Below, in pieces: positions 56,108 to 64,000 of a stretch of 64,000 bases of DNA. Positions within the stretch are counted from its first letter, which is position 1, and the number at the start of each line of letters is the position of its first letter. Location of the stretch: NCBI RefSeq assembly GCF_012935715.1, contig NZ_CP052860.1:1054001-1118000 (forward strand), read 5' to 3'. The translations under genes were made by a program, and so were the position numbers. The stretch is from Pseudomonas sp. ADAK13 (GTDB lineage Bacteria; Pseudomonadota; Gammaproteobacteria; Pseudomonadales; Pseudomonadaceae). Under the pieces are notes generated by a model. That model was not told the DNA's origin and ran no database searches. It saw nothing but the letters and a program-made list of their open reading frames with translations.

Positions 56108-57318
56108 CAGCCAGTCACCCTTTCCGGTACCGGTTTGGTCTTCTCGAGCCGGGTGTAGAACGGCATCAGAATGAAGTAGGCGAAGTACAGGAAGGTGCAG
56201 ACCTGCGACAGCAACGTACGCTCCGGGGTCGGCGCCAACACGCCCAGTACACCCAGGATCACGAACGCAATGCAGAACACCCACAGCCAGATCTTGCTCA
56301 GCCAGCCCTTGTAGCGCATGGACTTGACCGGGCTACGGTCGAGCCAGGGCAGCACGAACAGCACCGCAATCGCCGCGCCCATGGCGATAACGCCCATGAG
56401 TTTGTCGGGAATCGCCCGCAAGATCGCGTAGAACGGGGTGAAGTACCAGACCGGGGCAATGTGTTCCGGGGTCTTGAAGGCGTTCGCCTGTTCGAAGTTC
56501 GGTTTCTCGAGGAAATAACCGCCCATCTCCGGGAAAAAGAACACGATCGAGCAGAAGATGAACAGGAACACCACCACGCCGACGATATCTTTTACGGTGT
56601 AGTACGGGTGGAACGGAATGCCGTCCAGCGGTACGCCGTTTTCGTCCTTGTGCTTCTTGATGTCCACGCCGTCGGGGTTGTTCGAACCCACTTCGTGCAA
56701 CGCCAGAATGTGCAGCACCACCAGGCCCAGAATCACGATCGGCAAGGCCACCACATGCAACGCGAAGAAGCGGTTCAGGGTGATCCCGGAGATCAGGTAG
56801 TCACCACGAATCCACTGGGTCAGGTCGTTGCCGATGACCGGGATCGCACCAAACAGCGAGATGATCACCTGGGCACCCCAGTAGGACATCTGGCCCCACG
56901 GCAGCAGGTAGCCCATGAAGGCCTCGGCCATCAGCGCCAGGTAGATCAGCATGCCGAACACCCACACCAGCTCGCGGGGCTTCTGGTAGGAACCGTAGAG
57001 CAGGCCACGGAACATGTGCATGTAGACGACGATGAAGAACGCCGAGGCGCCGGTAGAGTGCAGCAGACGCAGGATCGAGCCGTACTCGACGTCGCGCATG
57101 ATGTATTCGACGGAGGCGAAGGCTTCTTCGGCCGACGGGGTGTAGCTCATCGTCAGCCAGACACCGGTAACGATCTGGTTGACCAGTACCAGAAGTGCCA
57201 GGGAGCCAAAGAAATAGAAGAAGTTGAAGTTCTTCGGTGCGTAGTACTTGCTGAGGTGGTCTTCCCACATTTTGGTCGCGGGGAAACGCGCATCCACCCA
57301 ATCCATGAACTTGCTCAT
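56107..57318 (-). CDS. petB: Ubiquinol-cytochrome c reductase, cytochrome b
   Basis: Membrane subunit with two haem b groups and the Qo and Qi sites. The 403-residue protein has eight or nine helices; haem-ligating His pairs are seen in LLHSTGASAFFIVVYMHMFRG, and in FALHVVALPIVILGLVVLHILALHE. The Qo-site PDW-type motif appears as PEHIAPVWYFTPFYAILR with PVWY rather than PEWY. The ATG overlaps the petA stop by one base. It is in the middle of petABC. Confidence 0.97.
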   Translation of the reverse strand: MSKFMDWVDARFPATKMWEDHLSKYYAPKNFNFFYFFGSLALLVLVNQIVTGVWLTMSYTPSAEEAFASVEYIMRDVEYGSILRLLHSTGASAFFIVVYMHMFRGLLYGSYQKPRELVWVFGMLIYLALMAEAFMGYLLPWGQMSYWGAQVIISLFGAIPVIGNDLTQWIRGDYLISGITLNRFFALHVVALPIVILGLVVLHILALHEVGSNNPDGVDIKKHKDENGVPLDGIPFHPYYTVKDIVGVVVFLFIFCSIVFFFPEMGGYFLEKPNFEQANAFKTPEHIAPVWYFTPFYAILRAIPDKLMGVIAMGAAIAVLFVLPWLDRSPVKSMRYKGWLSKIWLWVFCIAFVILGVLGVLAPTPERTLLSQVCTFLYFAYFILMPFYTRLEKTKPVPERVTG

Positions 57319-57914
57319 CAGGCTTTCTCCCCCTCGTCGACGCCAATGACAATGACACTGTCAGTCTCGTAGTGATGTGGCGGAACTGGCAGGTTCAGTG
57401 GTGCGGGTTGTGACTTGTAGACGCGGCCGGCGAGGTCGTAGTGAGAACCGTGGCACGGGCAGAAATAGCCCCCGACCCAGTCCTTGCCCAGGTCAGCGGG
57501 CGCCACTTCCGGGCGGAAGGTGGGAGAGCAACCCAAGTGGGTGCAGATACCGATCAGCAGCAGAATCTCCGGCTTGATCGAGCGAATTTCCTTATCGACG
57601 TAAGCGGGTTGGTCGGAATTCTTCGAGTCGGGGTCAGACAGTTGGCCCTCGATCTTCTTCAGATTTCCCAGGATTTCCTCGGTACGACGAACGATGAACA
57701 CTGGCTGACCGCGCCACTCAGCAATCATTTGCTGGCCTGGATCGATCTTGCTGACATTCACCTTCACCGGTGCACCTGCGGCTTTCGCCTTGGCACTGGG
57801 AAACCATGACCCCACGAACGGGACCGCAGCCCCCACCGCTCCTGCAGCACCCACCACGGATGTGGCTGCTACCAAGAAGCGACGCCGGCCTGCATTCACG
57901 CCGTCATTGCTCAT
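57318..57914 (-). CDS. petA: Ubiquinol-cytochrome c reductase, Rieske iron-sulfur subunit
   Basis: [2Fe-2S] protein of the bc1 complex. A Tat-type signal anchor is seen at residues 10-35 (RRRFLVAATSVVGAAGAVGAA), followed by the flexible hinge. Cluster ligands are C124 and H126 in CTHLGC, and C152 and H155 in CPCHGS. The 198-residue length is normal. It leads petABC, with a good sigma-70 promoter about 85 bases upstream. Confidence 0.97.
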   Translation of the reverse strand: MSNDGVNAGRRRFLVAATSVVGAAGAVGAAVPFVGSWFPSAKAKAAGAPVKVNVSKIDPGQQMIAEWRGQPVFIVRRTEEILGNLKKIEGQLSDPDSKNSDQPAYVDKEIRSIKPEILLLIGICTHLGCSPTFRPEVAPADLGKDWVGGYFCPCHGSHYDLAGRVYKSQPAPLNLPVPPHHYETDSVIVIGVDEGEKA

Positions 57915-57997
57915 TCAGTCCTCTCCCATCAGCTTTGTGGCCTGTTAAATCAGGCGTCTACTAAGTGTTAAATCTGAACTTATAAAAATTTTGCCGA

Positions 57998-58026
57998 ATG
58001 GTAATGAAAAGCCCCACGTCTGACAA
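57998..58026 (-). promoter_or_regulatory. Sigma-70 promoter of petABC
   Basis: On the minus strand TTGTCA (58026-58021) and TACCAT (58003-57998) are 17 bases apart, giving a standard promoter about 84 bases before the petA ATG. Confidence 0.7.
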
Positions 58027-58123
58027 GGTAATTACCCCCGGCACTGGCTCCAAGCCTTTGAGTATAGGGGCTCTACGGATGTGGCAAGTTGTCACAGAGA
58101 TTTTTTTACATAAATAGTAGGCA

Positions 58124-58162
58124 ATAAAAAACGCCCAGCTCCGTGAGGAGGCTGGGCGTTTT
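58124..58162 (-). terminator. Terminator after rpsI
   Basis: On the minus strand AACGCCCAGC pairs with GCTGGGCGTT around TCCTCACGGA, ending in TTTTTT. The plus strand also has a short T run. Confidence 0.9.
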
Positions 58163-58180
58163 CTGGAACGTAAAAGCGAA

Positions 58181-58573
58181 TTAACGCTTCGAGTACTGCG
58201 GACGCTTACGCGCTTTACGCAGACCAACTTTCTTACGTTCAACTTCACGAGCATCGCGAGTAACGAAGCCAGCTTTGCGCAGAGCGCCACGCAGGGTTTC
58301 GTCGTACTGCATCAGAGCGCGAGTGATACCGTGGCGGATTGCGCCAGCTTGACCACTTACACCGCCACCGATAACGGTGACGTAGATGTCGAACTTTTCA
58401 ACGGTCTCGGTCAATTCCAGCGGCTGACGAACTACCATGCGGGCAGTTTCGCGACCGAAGAAATTTTCCAGAGTGCGGTTGTTGATCGAGATGTTACCAG
58501 TACCCGGACGCAGGAAAACGCGAGCGGTAGCGGTTTTGCGACGGCCAGTGCCGTAATTTTGAGTCGCCGACAT
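58181..58573 (-). CDS. rpsI: 30S ribosomal protein S9
   Basis: Small-subunit protein whose C-terminal Lys/Arg tail reaches the P-site tRNA. The 130-residue sequence has [20 protein letters not shown] at the N-terminus and the invariant tail RKRPQYSKR. It follows rplM by 14 bases in the standard rplM-rpsI operon. Confidence 0.98.
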   Translation of the reverse strand: MSATQNYGTGRRKTATARVFLRPGTGNISINNRTLENFFGRETARMVVRQPLELTETVEKFDIYVTVIGGGVSGQAGAIRHGITRALMQYDETLRGALRKAGFVTRDAREVERKKVGLRKARKRPQYSKR

Positions 58574-58587
58574 AATGAACTATTCCG

Positions 58588-59016
58588 TTAAAACTTCAGT
58601 TCTTGGGGCTGCTGAGCAGCATGAGGGTGAGCAGCGCCCGCATAGACTTTCAGCTTGCGATACATGTCGCGACCCAGTGGGCCCTTCGGCAGCATACCTT
58701 TGACCGCGATTTCAATCGGGGCTTCAGGCTTTTTGGAGATCAGGCCTTCGAAGTTCGAAGACTTGATACCGCCTGGGAAACCGGAGTGACGGTAGTACAT
58801 TTTGTCTTGCGCTTTGTTGCCGGTAACACGTACCTGCTCGGCGTTGATGATGACAATGTAGTCACCGGTATCAACGTGAGGGGTGTACTCAGGCTTGTGC
58901 TTGCCACGCAGACGGCTGGCGACTTCAGTGGCCAGACGACCCAGGGTCTGACCAGCGGCGTCGACGACAAACCAGTCGCGCTGAACTGTTTCTGGTTTTG
59001 CAGTAAAAGTTGTCAT
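58588..59016 (-). CDS. rplM: 50S ribosomal protein L13
   Basis: Early-assembly protein of the large subunit. The 142-residue sequence shows [19 protein letters not shown] (residues 16-34), the [20 protein letters not shown] block, and [15 protein letters not shown]. It leads rplM-rpsI with a strong promoter 43 bases upstream. The order rplM-rpsI-petABC-sspAB is common in pseudomonads. Confidence 0.98.
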   Translation of the reverse strand: MTTFTAKPETVQRDWFVVDAAGQTLGRLATEVASRLRGKHKPEYTPHVDTGDYIVIINAEQVRVTGNKAQDKMYYRHSGFPGGIKSSNFEGLISKKPEAPIEIAVKGMLPKGPLGRDMYRKLKVYAGAAHPHAAQQPQELKF

Positions 59017-59058
59017 TCTTTAATAGCCTCAGGGGCCGCCCTGTAAATTAGACGGCGG

Positions 59059-59087
59059 ATCTTACTGAATAGTGCGTACTTTGACAA
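59059..59087 (-). promoter_or_regulatory. Sigma-70 promoter of rplM-rpsI
   Basis: On the minus strand TTGTCA (59087-59082) and TAAGAT (59064-59059) are 17 bases apart. The short leader of about 35 bases ends at the rplM ATG. Confidence 0.78.
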
Positions 59088-59264
59088 GTCAAAGGCAGCC
59101 GGATACAGACGCTATCGGGGGCTCGGGTCGGCGCGTCCGTTCAACGGCAAGATTCTTCGGCAGGCGGCGCATCACTTCCACTGCAGAAAGAGGTGGGCAA
59201 TTATGCAGATTGCCAAAAAAATTTCAACCTGCTTTTATGATTGTTTTCCCCGAAGGAGTACCCG

Positions 59265-60305
59265 ATGGACTATCGACAGCTGGGCCGAACCGATCTGAAC
59301 GTGAGCGCGATAGCCTTGGGCACCATGACCTGGGGCGAGCAGAACAGCGAGGCAGAGGCCTTCGCACAGATCGAACGGGCCAAGGCCGCGGGGATCAACT
59401 TCCTCGACACCGCGGAAATGTACCCGGTACCGCCCAAGGCCGACACCTACGCCACCACCGAGCGCTACATCGGTAATTACTTCAAAAGCCGTGGCGACCG
59501 TGCCGATTGGATCCTCGCCAGCAAGATCGCCGGCCCCGGCAACACCATCGACTACATCCGCGATGGCAACCTCAAGCACAACCGCAAGCACATCGCCGAA
59601 GCCCTGGACGCGAGCCTCAAGCGCCTGCAAACCGACTGGATCGACCTCTACCAGTTGCACTGGCCCGAGCGCAGCACCAACTTTTTCGGCCAACTGGGCT
59701 ACAAGCACAAGGCTGAAGAAGACCTGACCCCGCTGGAAGAAACCCTCGAAGCCCTGGATGAGCAGGTCAAGGCCGGCAAGATCCGCCACATCGGCCTCTC
59801 CAACGAAACCCCGTGGGGTACCATGAAGTTCCTGGCCCTGGCCGAAGCCCGCGGCTGGACCCGCGCGGTGTCGATCCAGAACCCCTACAACCTGCTCAAC
59901 CGCAGCTTTGAAGTGGGCCTGGCGGAAATCGCCATCCGTGAACAATGTGGGTTGCTGGCCTATTCGCCCCTGGCCTTCGGCATGCTCAGCGGCAAATACG
60001 AAGGTGGCGCACGCCCGGCCAAGGGCCGCCTGAGCCTCTACAGCCGCTTCAGCCGCTACTTCAACGCCCAGTCGGAAGCAGCCTGCAGCCGCTATGTGGC
60101 ATTGGCCCGCGAGCACGGCCTGGACCCGGCGCAGATGGCATTGGCGTTTGTGACGCAACAGCCGTTCGTGACCAGCAACATCATTGGCGCCACGACCCTG
60201 GAGCAGCTGGACAGCAACATCGCCAGCGCCGACCTGAAACTGTCGGATGAAGTGCTGGCGGGGATTGAGGCGATCCAGAAGGATCATCCGAATCCTGCGC
60301 CGTGA
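59265..60305 (+). CDS. Aldo/keto reductase (Tas-like)
   Basis: NADPH-dependent oxidoreductase of the aldo/keto reductase superfamily, 346 residues. The catalytic tetrad is visible: D and Y in FLDTAEMYPVPP, Lys in ILASKIAGPG and His in LYQLHWPER. The extended loop after the Tyr and the TNFFGQLGYKHK segment fit the Tas group. The cofactor segment near the C-terminus is TSNIIGATTLEQLDSNIAS. The start with GAAGGAG upstream is preferred over one eight codons earlier. It is divergent from rplM. Its substrate is unknown. Confidence 0.93.
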   Translation: MDYRQLGRTDLNVSAIALGTMTWGEQNSEAEAFAQIERAKAAGINFLDTAEMYPVPPKADTYATTERYIGNYFKSRGDRADWILASKIAGPGNTIDYIRDGNLKHNRKHIAEALDASLKRLQTDWIDLYQLHWPERSTNFFGQLGYKHKAEEDLTPLEETLEALDEQVKAGKIRHIGLSNETPWGTMKFLALAEARGWTRAVSIQNPYNLLNRSFEVGLAEIAIREQCGLLAYSPLAFGMLSGKYEGGARPAKGRLSLYSRFSRYFNAQSEAACSRYVALAREHGLDPAQMALAFVTQQPFVTSNIIGATTLEQLDSNIASADLKLSDEVLAGIEAIQKDHPNPAP

Positions 60306-60312
60306 TTGACCC

Positions 60313-60445
60313 TGTGGTGAGGGGGCTTGTCCCCCGTTGAGCTGCGAAGCGGCCCTGAAACCTGCCACCTCGGCTGGCCTGAAAGAATGAGGTGGCTTAT
60401 TGGGGCTGCTGCGCAGCCCAACGGGGGACAAGCCCCCTCGCCACA
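60313..60445. repeat. REP pair, TGTGGTGAGGGGGCTTGTCCCCC type, long loop
   Basis: Arms TGTGGTGAGGGGGCTTGTCC and the complement of GGACAAGCCCCCTCGCCACA differ by one base. The central part has further GC-rich stems. It lies between convergent genes. Confidence 0.92.
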
Positions 60446-60462
60446 TGAATCTCTCTGCGCTG

Positions 60463-61599
60463 TCAAAGCGCCCGCGCAATAATCTCCTTCATGATCTCGT
60501 TCGTCCCCGCATAAATCCGCTGTACCCGCGCATCCGCCCACGCCCGGGCAATCGGGTATTCCCACATAAACCCGTAACCCCCGTGCAGCTGCACGCACTC
60601 ATCCAGTACCTTGCACTGCAAATCCGTGGCCCAGTATTTGGCCATCGCCGCCGTGGGCACGTCGAGCTTGCCTTCGAGGTGCAGCTCCATGCACTTGTCG
60701 ACAAACACCCGGCCAATCTGGGTTTCCGTAGCAATCTCCGCCAGCTTGAAACGGGTGTTCTGGAAGTCGATGATCGCCTTGCCGAACGCCTTGCGGTCGC
60801 GGGTGTACTCCAGCGTCCATTGCAACGCCGCCTCGGCTGAAGACAGCGCGCCAATCGCCACCGTCAAGCGCTCCTGGGGCAACTCCTGCATCAGATAGGC
60901 AAAGCCCATCCCAGCCTGCCCCAGCAGGTTTTCCTTGGGTACACGCACATCCTGGAAGAACAGCTCCGAGGTGTCCTGAGCTTTCATCCCGACCTTCTCC
61001 AGGCGCTTGCCCTTGTCGAAGCCCGGCGTGTTGGCCTCCACCAGGAACAGGCTGGTGCCCTTGGCGCCGGCCTTGGGGTCGGTCTTGGCGACGACAATCA
61101 CCAAGTCCGCCAGGTAGCCGTTGGTGATGAACGTCTTGGAGCCGTTGATCACGTATTCATCACCGTCCAGCACCGCCGTGGTCTTGACCCCTTGCAGGTC
61201 CGACCCGGCACCCGGCTCGGTCATGGCGATGGCCGTGACCATCTCCCCGGAGATCAGCTTGGGCAGGTATTTGTGCTTCAGCGCCTCACTGCCGTAATGC
61301 AAGATGTAAGGCGCGACGATGTCCGAATGCAGGGAGAAACCAATCCCGGTCAGCCCCAGCCGGCTGATCTCTTCGATCACCACCGCGCTGTAGAGAAAGT
61401 CCGCCCCGAGGCCGCCGTACTCTTCCGGCAAGTGCGAGCAAAGCATCCCCGCCTCCCGCGCCTTGTTCCACAGGTTGCGGTCAATGTAGCCCTGCTTTTC
61501 CCATTGCCCGTGGAACGGCGCCGCGTCTTTTTCGAGGAAGGTGCGCACGCTCTGGCGGAAGAGTTCGTGCTCCGAGCTGAACAAGGTTCTGGGAATCAT
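60463..61599 (-). CDS. Acyl-CoA dehydrogenase
   Basis: FAD enzyme that introduces a double bond into acyl-CoA. The 378-residue length and order of domains are standard. The FAD loop AIAMTEPGAGSDLQGVKT is near residues 124-141. The catalytic base is expected in the C-terminal QLHGGYGFMWEYPIARAWADARVQRIYAGTNEIMKEII block; the Glu in YAGTNEIMKE fits medium and short-chain types. Substrate chain length is not determined. It is divergent from the GlxA regulator, which may control it. Confidence 0.93.
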   Translation of the reverse strand: MIPRTLFSSEHELFRQSVRTFLEKDAAPFHGQWEKQGYIDRNLWNKAREAGMLCSHLPEEYGGLGADFLYSAVVIEEISRLGLTGIGFSLHSDIVAPYILHYGSEALKHKYLPKLISGEMVTAIAMTEPGAGSDLQGVKTTAVLDGDEYVINGSKTFITNGYLADLVIVVAKTDPKAGAKGTSLFLVEANTPGFDKGKRLEKVGMKAQDTSELFFQDVRVPKENLLGQAGMGFAYLMQELPQERLTVAIGALSSAEAALQWTLEYTRDRKAFGKAIIDFQNTRFKLAEIATETQIGRVFVDKCMELHLEGKLDVPTAAMAKYWATDLQCKVLDECVQLHGGYGFMWEYPIARAWADARVQRIYAGTNEIMKEIIARAL

Positions 61600-61744
61600 G
61601 GGTCACCTGCGTGAATTGTCGGACAAGACCGGGATCACAGAGCCTAAGCCGCGAAGGCGTCACGGGACACTGGACACATGCGACAAAAAATAAGACGATC
61701 CAGCCGTCTGGTGACCACTTTCCCCTATAAGAATAAATGAAATT

Positions 61745-62740
61745 ATGTCTAACCAAATCTCCACGCCCTTGCGGCGCGTCAGCATTTTGGCCATTGATCG
61801 GGTATTCGCTTCAACCCTCATGCAAGCCAAGGATTTTTTCCATCTCGCCAGCCTGCGCTACGGCAAACAGCTGGGCCAGGGCCTCACACCGGCGTTTGAA
61901 ACCCGCCTCGTCAGCCCCGACGGGCAATCGGTGCGCAGCTTCAGCGACGTGATCATGCCGGTGGACGGAGGCCTCGAAAACGCCGACATCATCGTGCTCC
62001 CGGCCTTCTGGGACGACTTCGACTCACTGTGCCAACGCTACCCCCAAGTACTGCCCTGGCTGCGCGAGCAGCATGCCCGTGGCGCCGTGCTCTGCGGCGA
62101 AGCCACCGGGGTGTTCTGGCTCGCCGAGGCCGGCTTGCTGGACGGTAAGGAGGCGACCACCTACTGGCGCTTCTTCAACGCCTTCAGCGAACGCTTTCCC
62201 AAGGTTCAACTGAACCAGGACAAGCACCTGACCGACGCCGACAACCTGTACTGCGCCGGCGGCACCACCTCGGCCTGCGACCTCTACATCTACCTGATCG
62301 AGCGCTTCTGCGGCGCCAACATCGCCCAGGCGGTAGCCCGCGACATCCTTTATGAAGTGCAACGCAGCTATGCGCCGGGGCGTATCGGTTTTGGCGGCCA
62401 GAAGCTGCATCAGGACGTGATCATCCTGCAAATCCAGCATTGGCTCGAAGAACACTTCGCCGACAAGTTCCGCTTCGAAGACGTGGCCCGGGAGCACGGC
62501 ATGAGCATCCGCAACTTCATGCGCCGCTTCCAGACCGCCACCGGCGACAAGCCGCTGCATTACCTGCAACGCCTGCGCATCGAGACGGCCAAGGGCTTGC
62601 TGTCCGGCAGTCGCAAAAGCATCAAGACCATCAGTTACGAAGTGGGTTACGACGACGCGAGCTTCTTTGCGCGGCTGTTCCGGCAACACACCGAGTTGTC
62701 ACCCAATCAGTACCGCCAGCAATTCCAGCAAGCCGCGTAA
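61745..62740 (+). CDS. GlxA-family AraC-type transcriptional regulator
   Basis: Two-domain regulator, 331 residues. The N-terminal DJ-1/PfpI-like domain (about residues 12-180) acts as a sensor and has GAVLCGEATGVFWLAEAGLLDG with the nucleophile-elbow Cys. The C-terminal AraC domain (about 225-330) has FRFEDVAREHGMSIRNFMRRF (HTH 1), and ISYEVGYDDASFFARLFRQHTELSPNQYRQQF (HTH 2). Relatives control choline, glycine betaine, carnitine or arginine use. Its target here may be the divergent acyl-CoA dehydrogenase; this is inference. Confidence 0.92.
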   Translation: MSNQISTPLRRVSILAIDRVFASTLMQAKDFFHLASLRYGKQLGQGLTPAFETRLVSPDGQSVRSFSDVIMPVDGGLENADIIVLPAFWDDFDSLCQRYPQVLPWLREQHARGAVLCGEATGVFWLAEAGLLDGKEATTYWRFFNAFSERFPKVQLNQDKHLTDADNLYCAGGTTSACDLYIYLIERFCGANIAQAVARDILYEVQRSYAPGRIGFGGQKLHQDVIILQIQHWLEEHFADKFRFEDVAREHGMSIRNFMRRFQTATGDKPLHYLQRLRIETAKGLLSGSRKSIKTISYEVGYDDASFFARLFRQHTELSPNQYRQQFQQAA

Positions 62741-62763
62741 CCAAAGGGTATACACAGTAAAAA

Positions 62764-62853
62764 TGTGGGAGCTGGCTTGCCTGCGATGGCGGCGTGTCAG
62801 GCACCAGATGCATTAGCTGACAGACCGCTATCGCGGGCAAGCCCGGCTCCCAC
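62764..62853. repeat. REP pair with unlike arms
   Basis: The left arm (from 62764) is the GAGCTGGCTTGCCTGCGATGGC variant; the right arm (ending 62853) is the complement of GAGCCGGGCTTGCCCGCGATAGC. As at 43091, the two subtypes are paired. Confidence 0.9.
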
Positions 62854-62886
62854 CGTTGATTTCTGTTGACCTGGAAATTTTGCATT

Positions 62887-62916
62887 AAAAAGGCCCGCAT
62901 CGCTGCGGGCCTTTTT
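62887..62916. terminator. Bidirectional terminator between GlxA regulator and zapE
   Basis: AGGCCCGCA and TGCGGGCCT pair around TCGC, with A and T runs on either side. It serves the convergent genes. Confidence 0.92.
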
Positions 62917-62933
62917 CATTTCGAGCACATCGC

Positions 62934-64000
62934 TTACGGCTTGTGCGCCCGCGACAGGAACTCGTGGGACTGCATTTCCAGCAAGCGGCTCAAGGTCCGT
63001 TGGAATTCGAAGTTCAAGCGACCGCCGGTGTAGAGGTCCTTGAGCTCGACTTCCGCCGAGATGATCAGCTTGACGTTACGGTCGTAGAATTCGTCGACCA
63101 TGTTGATAAAGCGCCGCGCGATGTCGTCGGTGGTGACGCTCATCTGCTCGACGCCGCTCAGGATCACCGCGTGGAAGATCTTGCCCAGTTCGATGTAGTC
63201 GTTCTGGCTGCGGGGGCCGTCGCACAGTTCGCGGAATTCGAACCAGGCCACGTCATCGCAGGTGCGCAACGCAATGATTTCGCGGTTTTCGATGATCAAC
63301 TTGTCGTTTTCGATCGCCTGGGTGCATTCCGGCGTCAGCGCGCGGAAGCTTTTGCGCAGGCTTTCCTGGGCCACTTCGTTGAGCGGGTAGTGGAACAGTT
63401 CGGCTTGCTCAAGGTGACGCAGGCGGTAGTCGACGCCGCTGTCGACGTTGACGATGTCGGTGTTCTGCTTGATCAGGGCAATGGCCGGCAGGAAGCGCGC
63501 GCGTTGCAGGCCGTCCTTGTACAGGCCGTCGGGCACGATGTTCGAGGTGGCGACCAGGGTCACGCCGTTCTTGAACAGCTCTTCCATCAGGGTGCCGAGG
63601 ATCATCGCGTCGGTGATGTCGGACACGAAGAACTCATCGAAACAGATCACCCGAGCTTCTTCCGAGAAGCGCTTGGCGATGATGGTCAGCGGGTTCTTCT
63701 CGCCCGGCAGGGTCTTCATCTCTTCGTGCACGCGCTTCATGAAGCGGTGAAAGTGAGTACGGACCTTTTCCTTGAACGGCAGCGCTTCAAAGAAGGTATC
63801 GACCAGGTAAGTCTTGCCCCGGCCAACACCACCCCAGAAGTACAGGCCCTTGACCGGCGTGTGGTCTTTCTTGCCAAACAACTTGCTGAACATGCCCGGC
63901 TTGTTCTGCGAGGCCTGGACCAGATCGTCGTACAGGCGTTGCAAATGGCGCACCGCAGTTTCCTGGGCAGCGTCATGGAAGAATTCCGGGCGTTTCAGAT
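62934..64000 (-). CDS. zapE: Cell division protein ZapE, 5' end outside the window
   Basis: AFG1-like AAA ATPase linked to Z-ring function and division under stress. Walker A is GGVGRGKT in YFWGGVGRGKTYLVDTFFE, and Walker B is VICFDEFFVSD. The C-terminal domain continues to VELKDLYTGGRL and ends FLSRAHKP. The frame stays open to the last base of the window, with LKRPEFFHDAAQETA upstream of the first internal start, so the true start lies beyond 64000. Family length is about 364 residues, implying that only about ten are missing. Confidence 0.94.
   Translation of the reverse strand, partial: LKRPEFFHDAAQETAVRHLQRLYDDLVQASQNKPGMFSKLFGKKDHTPVKGLYFWGGVGRGKTYLVDTFFEALPFKEKVRTHFHRFMKRVHEEMKTLPGEKNPLTIIAKRFSEEARVICFDEFFVSDITDAMILGTLMEELFKNGVTLVATSNIVPDGLYKDGLQRARFLPAIALIKQNTDIVNVDSGVDYRLRHLEQAELFHYPLNEVAQESLRKSFRALTPECTQAIENDKLIIENREIIALRTCDDVAWFEFRELCDGPRSQNDYIELGKIFHAVILSGVEQMSVTTDDIARRFINMVDEFYDRNVKLIISAEVELKDLYTGGRLNFEFQRTLSRLLEMQSHEFLSRAHKP

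Noticed and set aside
59078..59097. Palindrome TTTGACAAGTCAAA as an operator
   Set aside because: It coincides with the -35 region of the rplM promoter; the symmetry is short and can be explained by the hexamer.

Overview
The window reads as a chromosomal segment of a Pseudomonas of the fluorescens group. Support comes from high-GC, dense, mostly housekeeping genes, the rpoN-hpf-ptsN-rapZ-ptsO cluster next to lptCAB, the Fur-type fagA-fumC1-orfX-sodA operon, and many inverted REP pairs (REPINs) of the kinds common in this group. Gene identities and order were judged from protein motifs and remembered synteny with P. aeruginosa PAO1; no database search was run. No rRNA, tRNA, CRISPR array, prophage or insertion sequence was recognised.

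Layout, left to right. 1-6.9 kb: a small unknown protein, a 0.7 kb gene-free leader, malate:quinone oxidoreductase (mqo), then small conserved genes and the pyrimidine/purine salvage genes hpt, upp and uraA. 6.9-11.9 kb (minus strand): ibaG-murA-hisG-hisD-hisC. 12-15 kb (minus): the mlaFEDCB outer-membrane lipid-asymmetry operon. 15.3-22.4 kb (plus): kdsD-kdsC-lptC-lptA-lptB (KDO synthesis and LPS export), then rpoN-hpf-ptsN-rapZ-ptsO (sigma 54 and the nitrogen PTS). 22.5-26.3 kb (minus): a ZIP metal transporter and the iron-repressed fagA-fumC1-orfX-sodA operon behind a clear Fur site. 26.4-39.6 kb: pmbA/tldD protease pair, darP, a carbon-nitrogen hydrolase, yhdP, rng, maf and mreBCD (cell shape). 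39.8-43 kb: gatCAB.

43-54 kb looks accessory: an RlpA-like lipoprotein, a cation-exchanger homologue with altered ion-site residues, a carboxymuconolactone-decarboxylase-like protein, an AEC carrier, a complete galactarate catabolic cluster (kdgD, ketoglutarate semialdehyde dehydrogenase, gudP-type carrier, garD), a phospholipase C-like gene behind a strong LexA-type box, and a GntR/FCD regulator. 54-64 kb returns to core genes: sspAB, petABC (cytochrome bc1), rplM-rpsI, an aldo/keto reductase, an acyl-CoA dehydrogenase, a GlxA-type regulator, and the 5'-truncated zapE at the right edge.

The points most worth a second look are the SOS-type promoter of the phospholipase-like gene, the exchanger homologue lacking both alpha-repeat glutamates, the apparent AUU start of mreC, the candidate operators of the sugar-acid regulator, the large branched terminator behind petABC, and the variety of REP pairs, one of which lies where gene order appears rearranged relative to PAO1.
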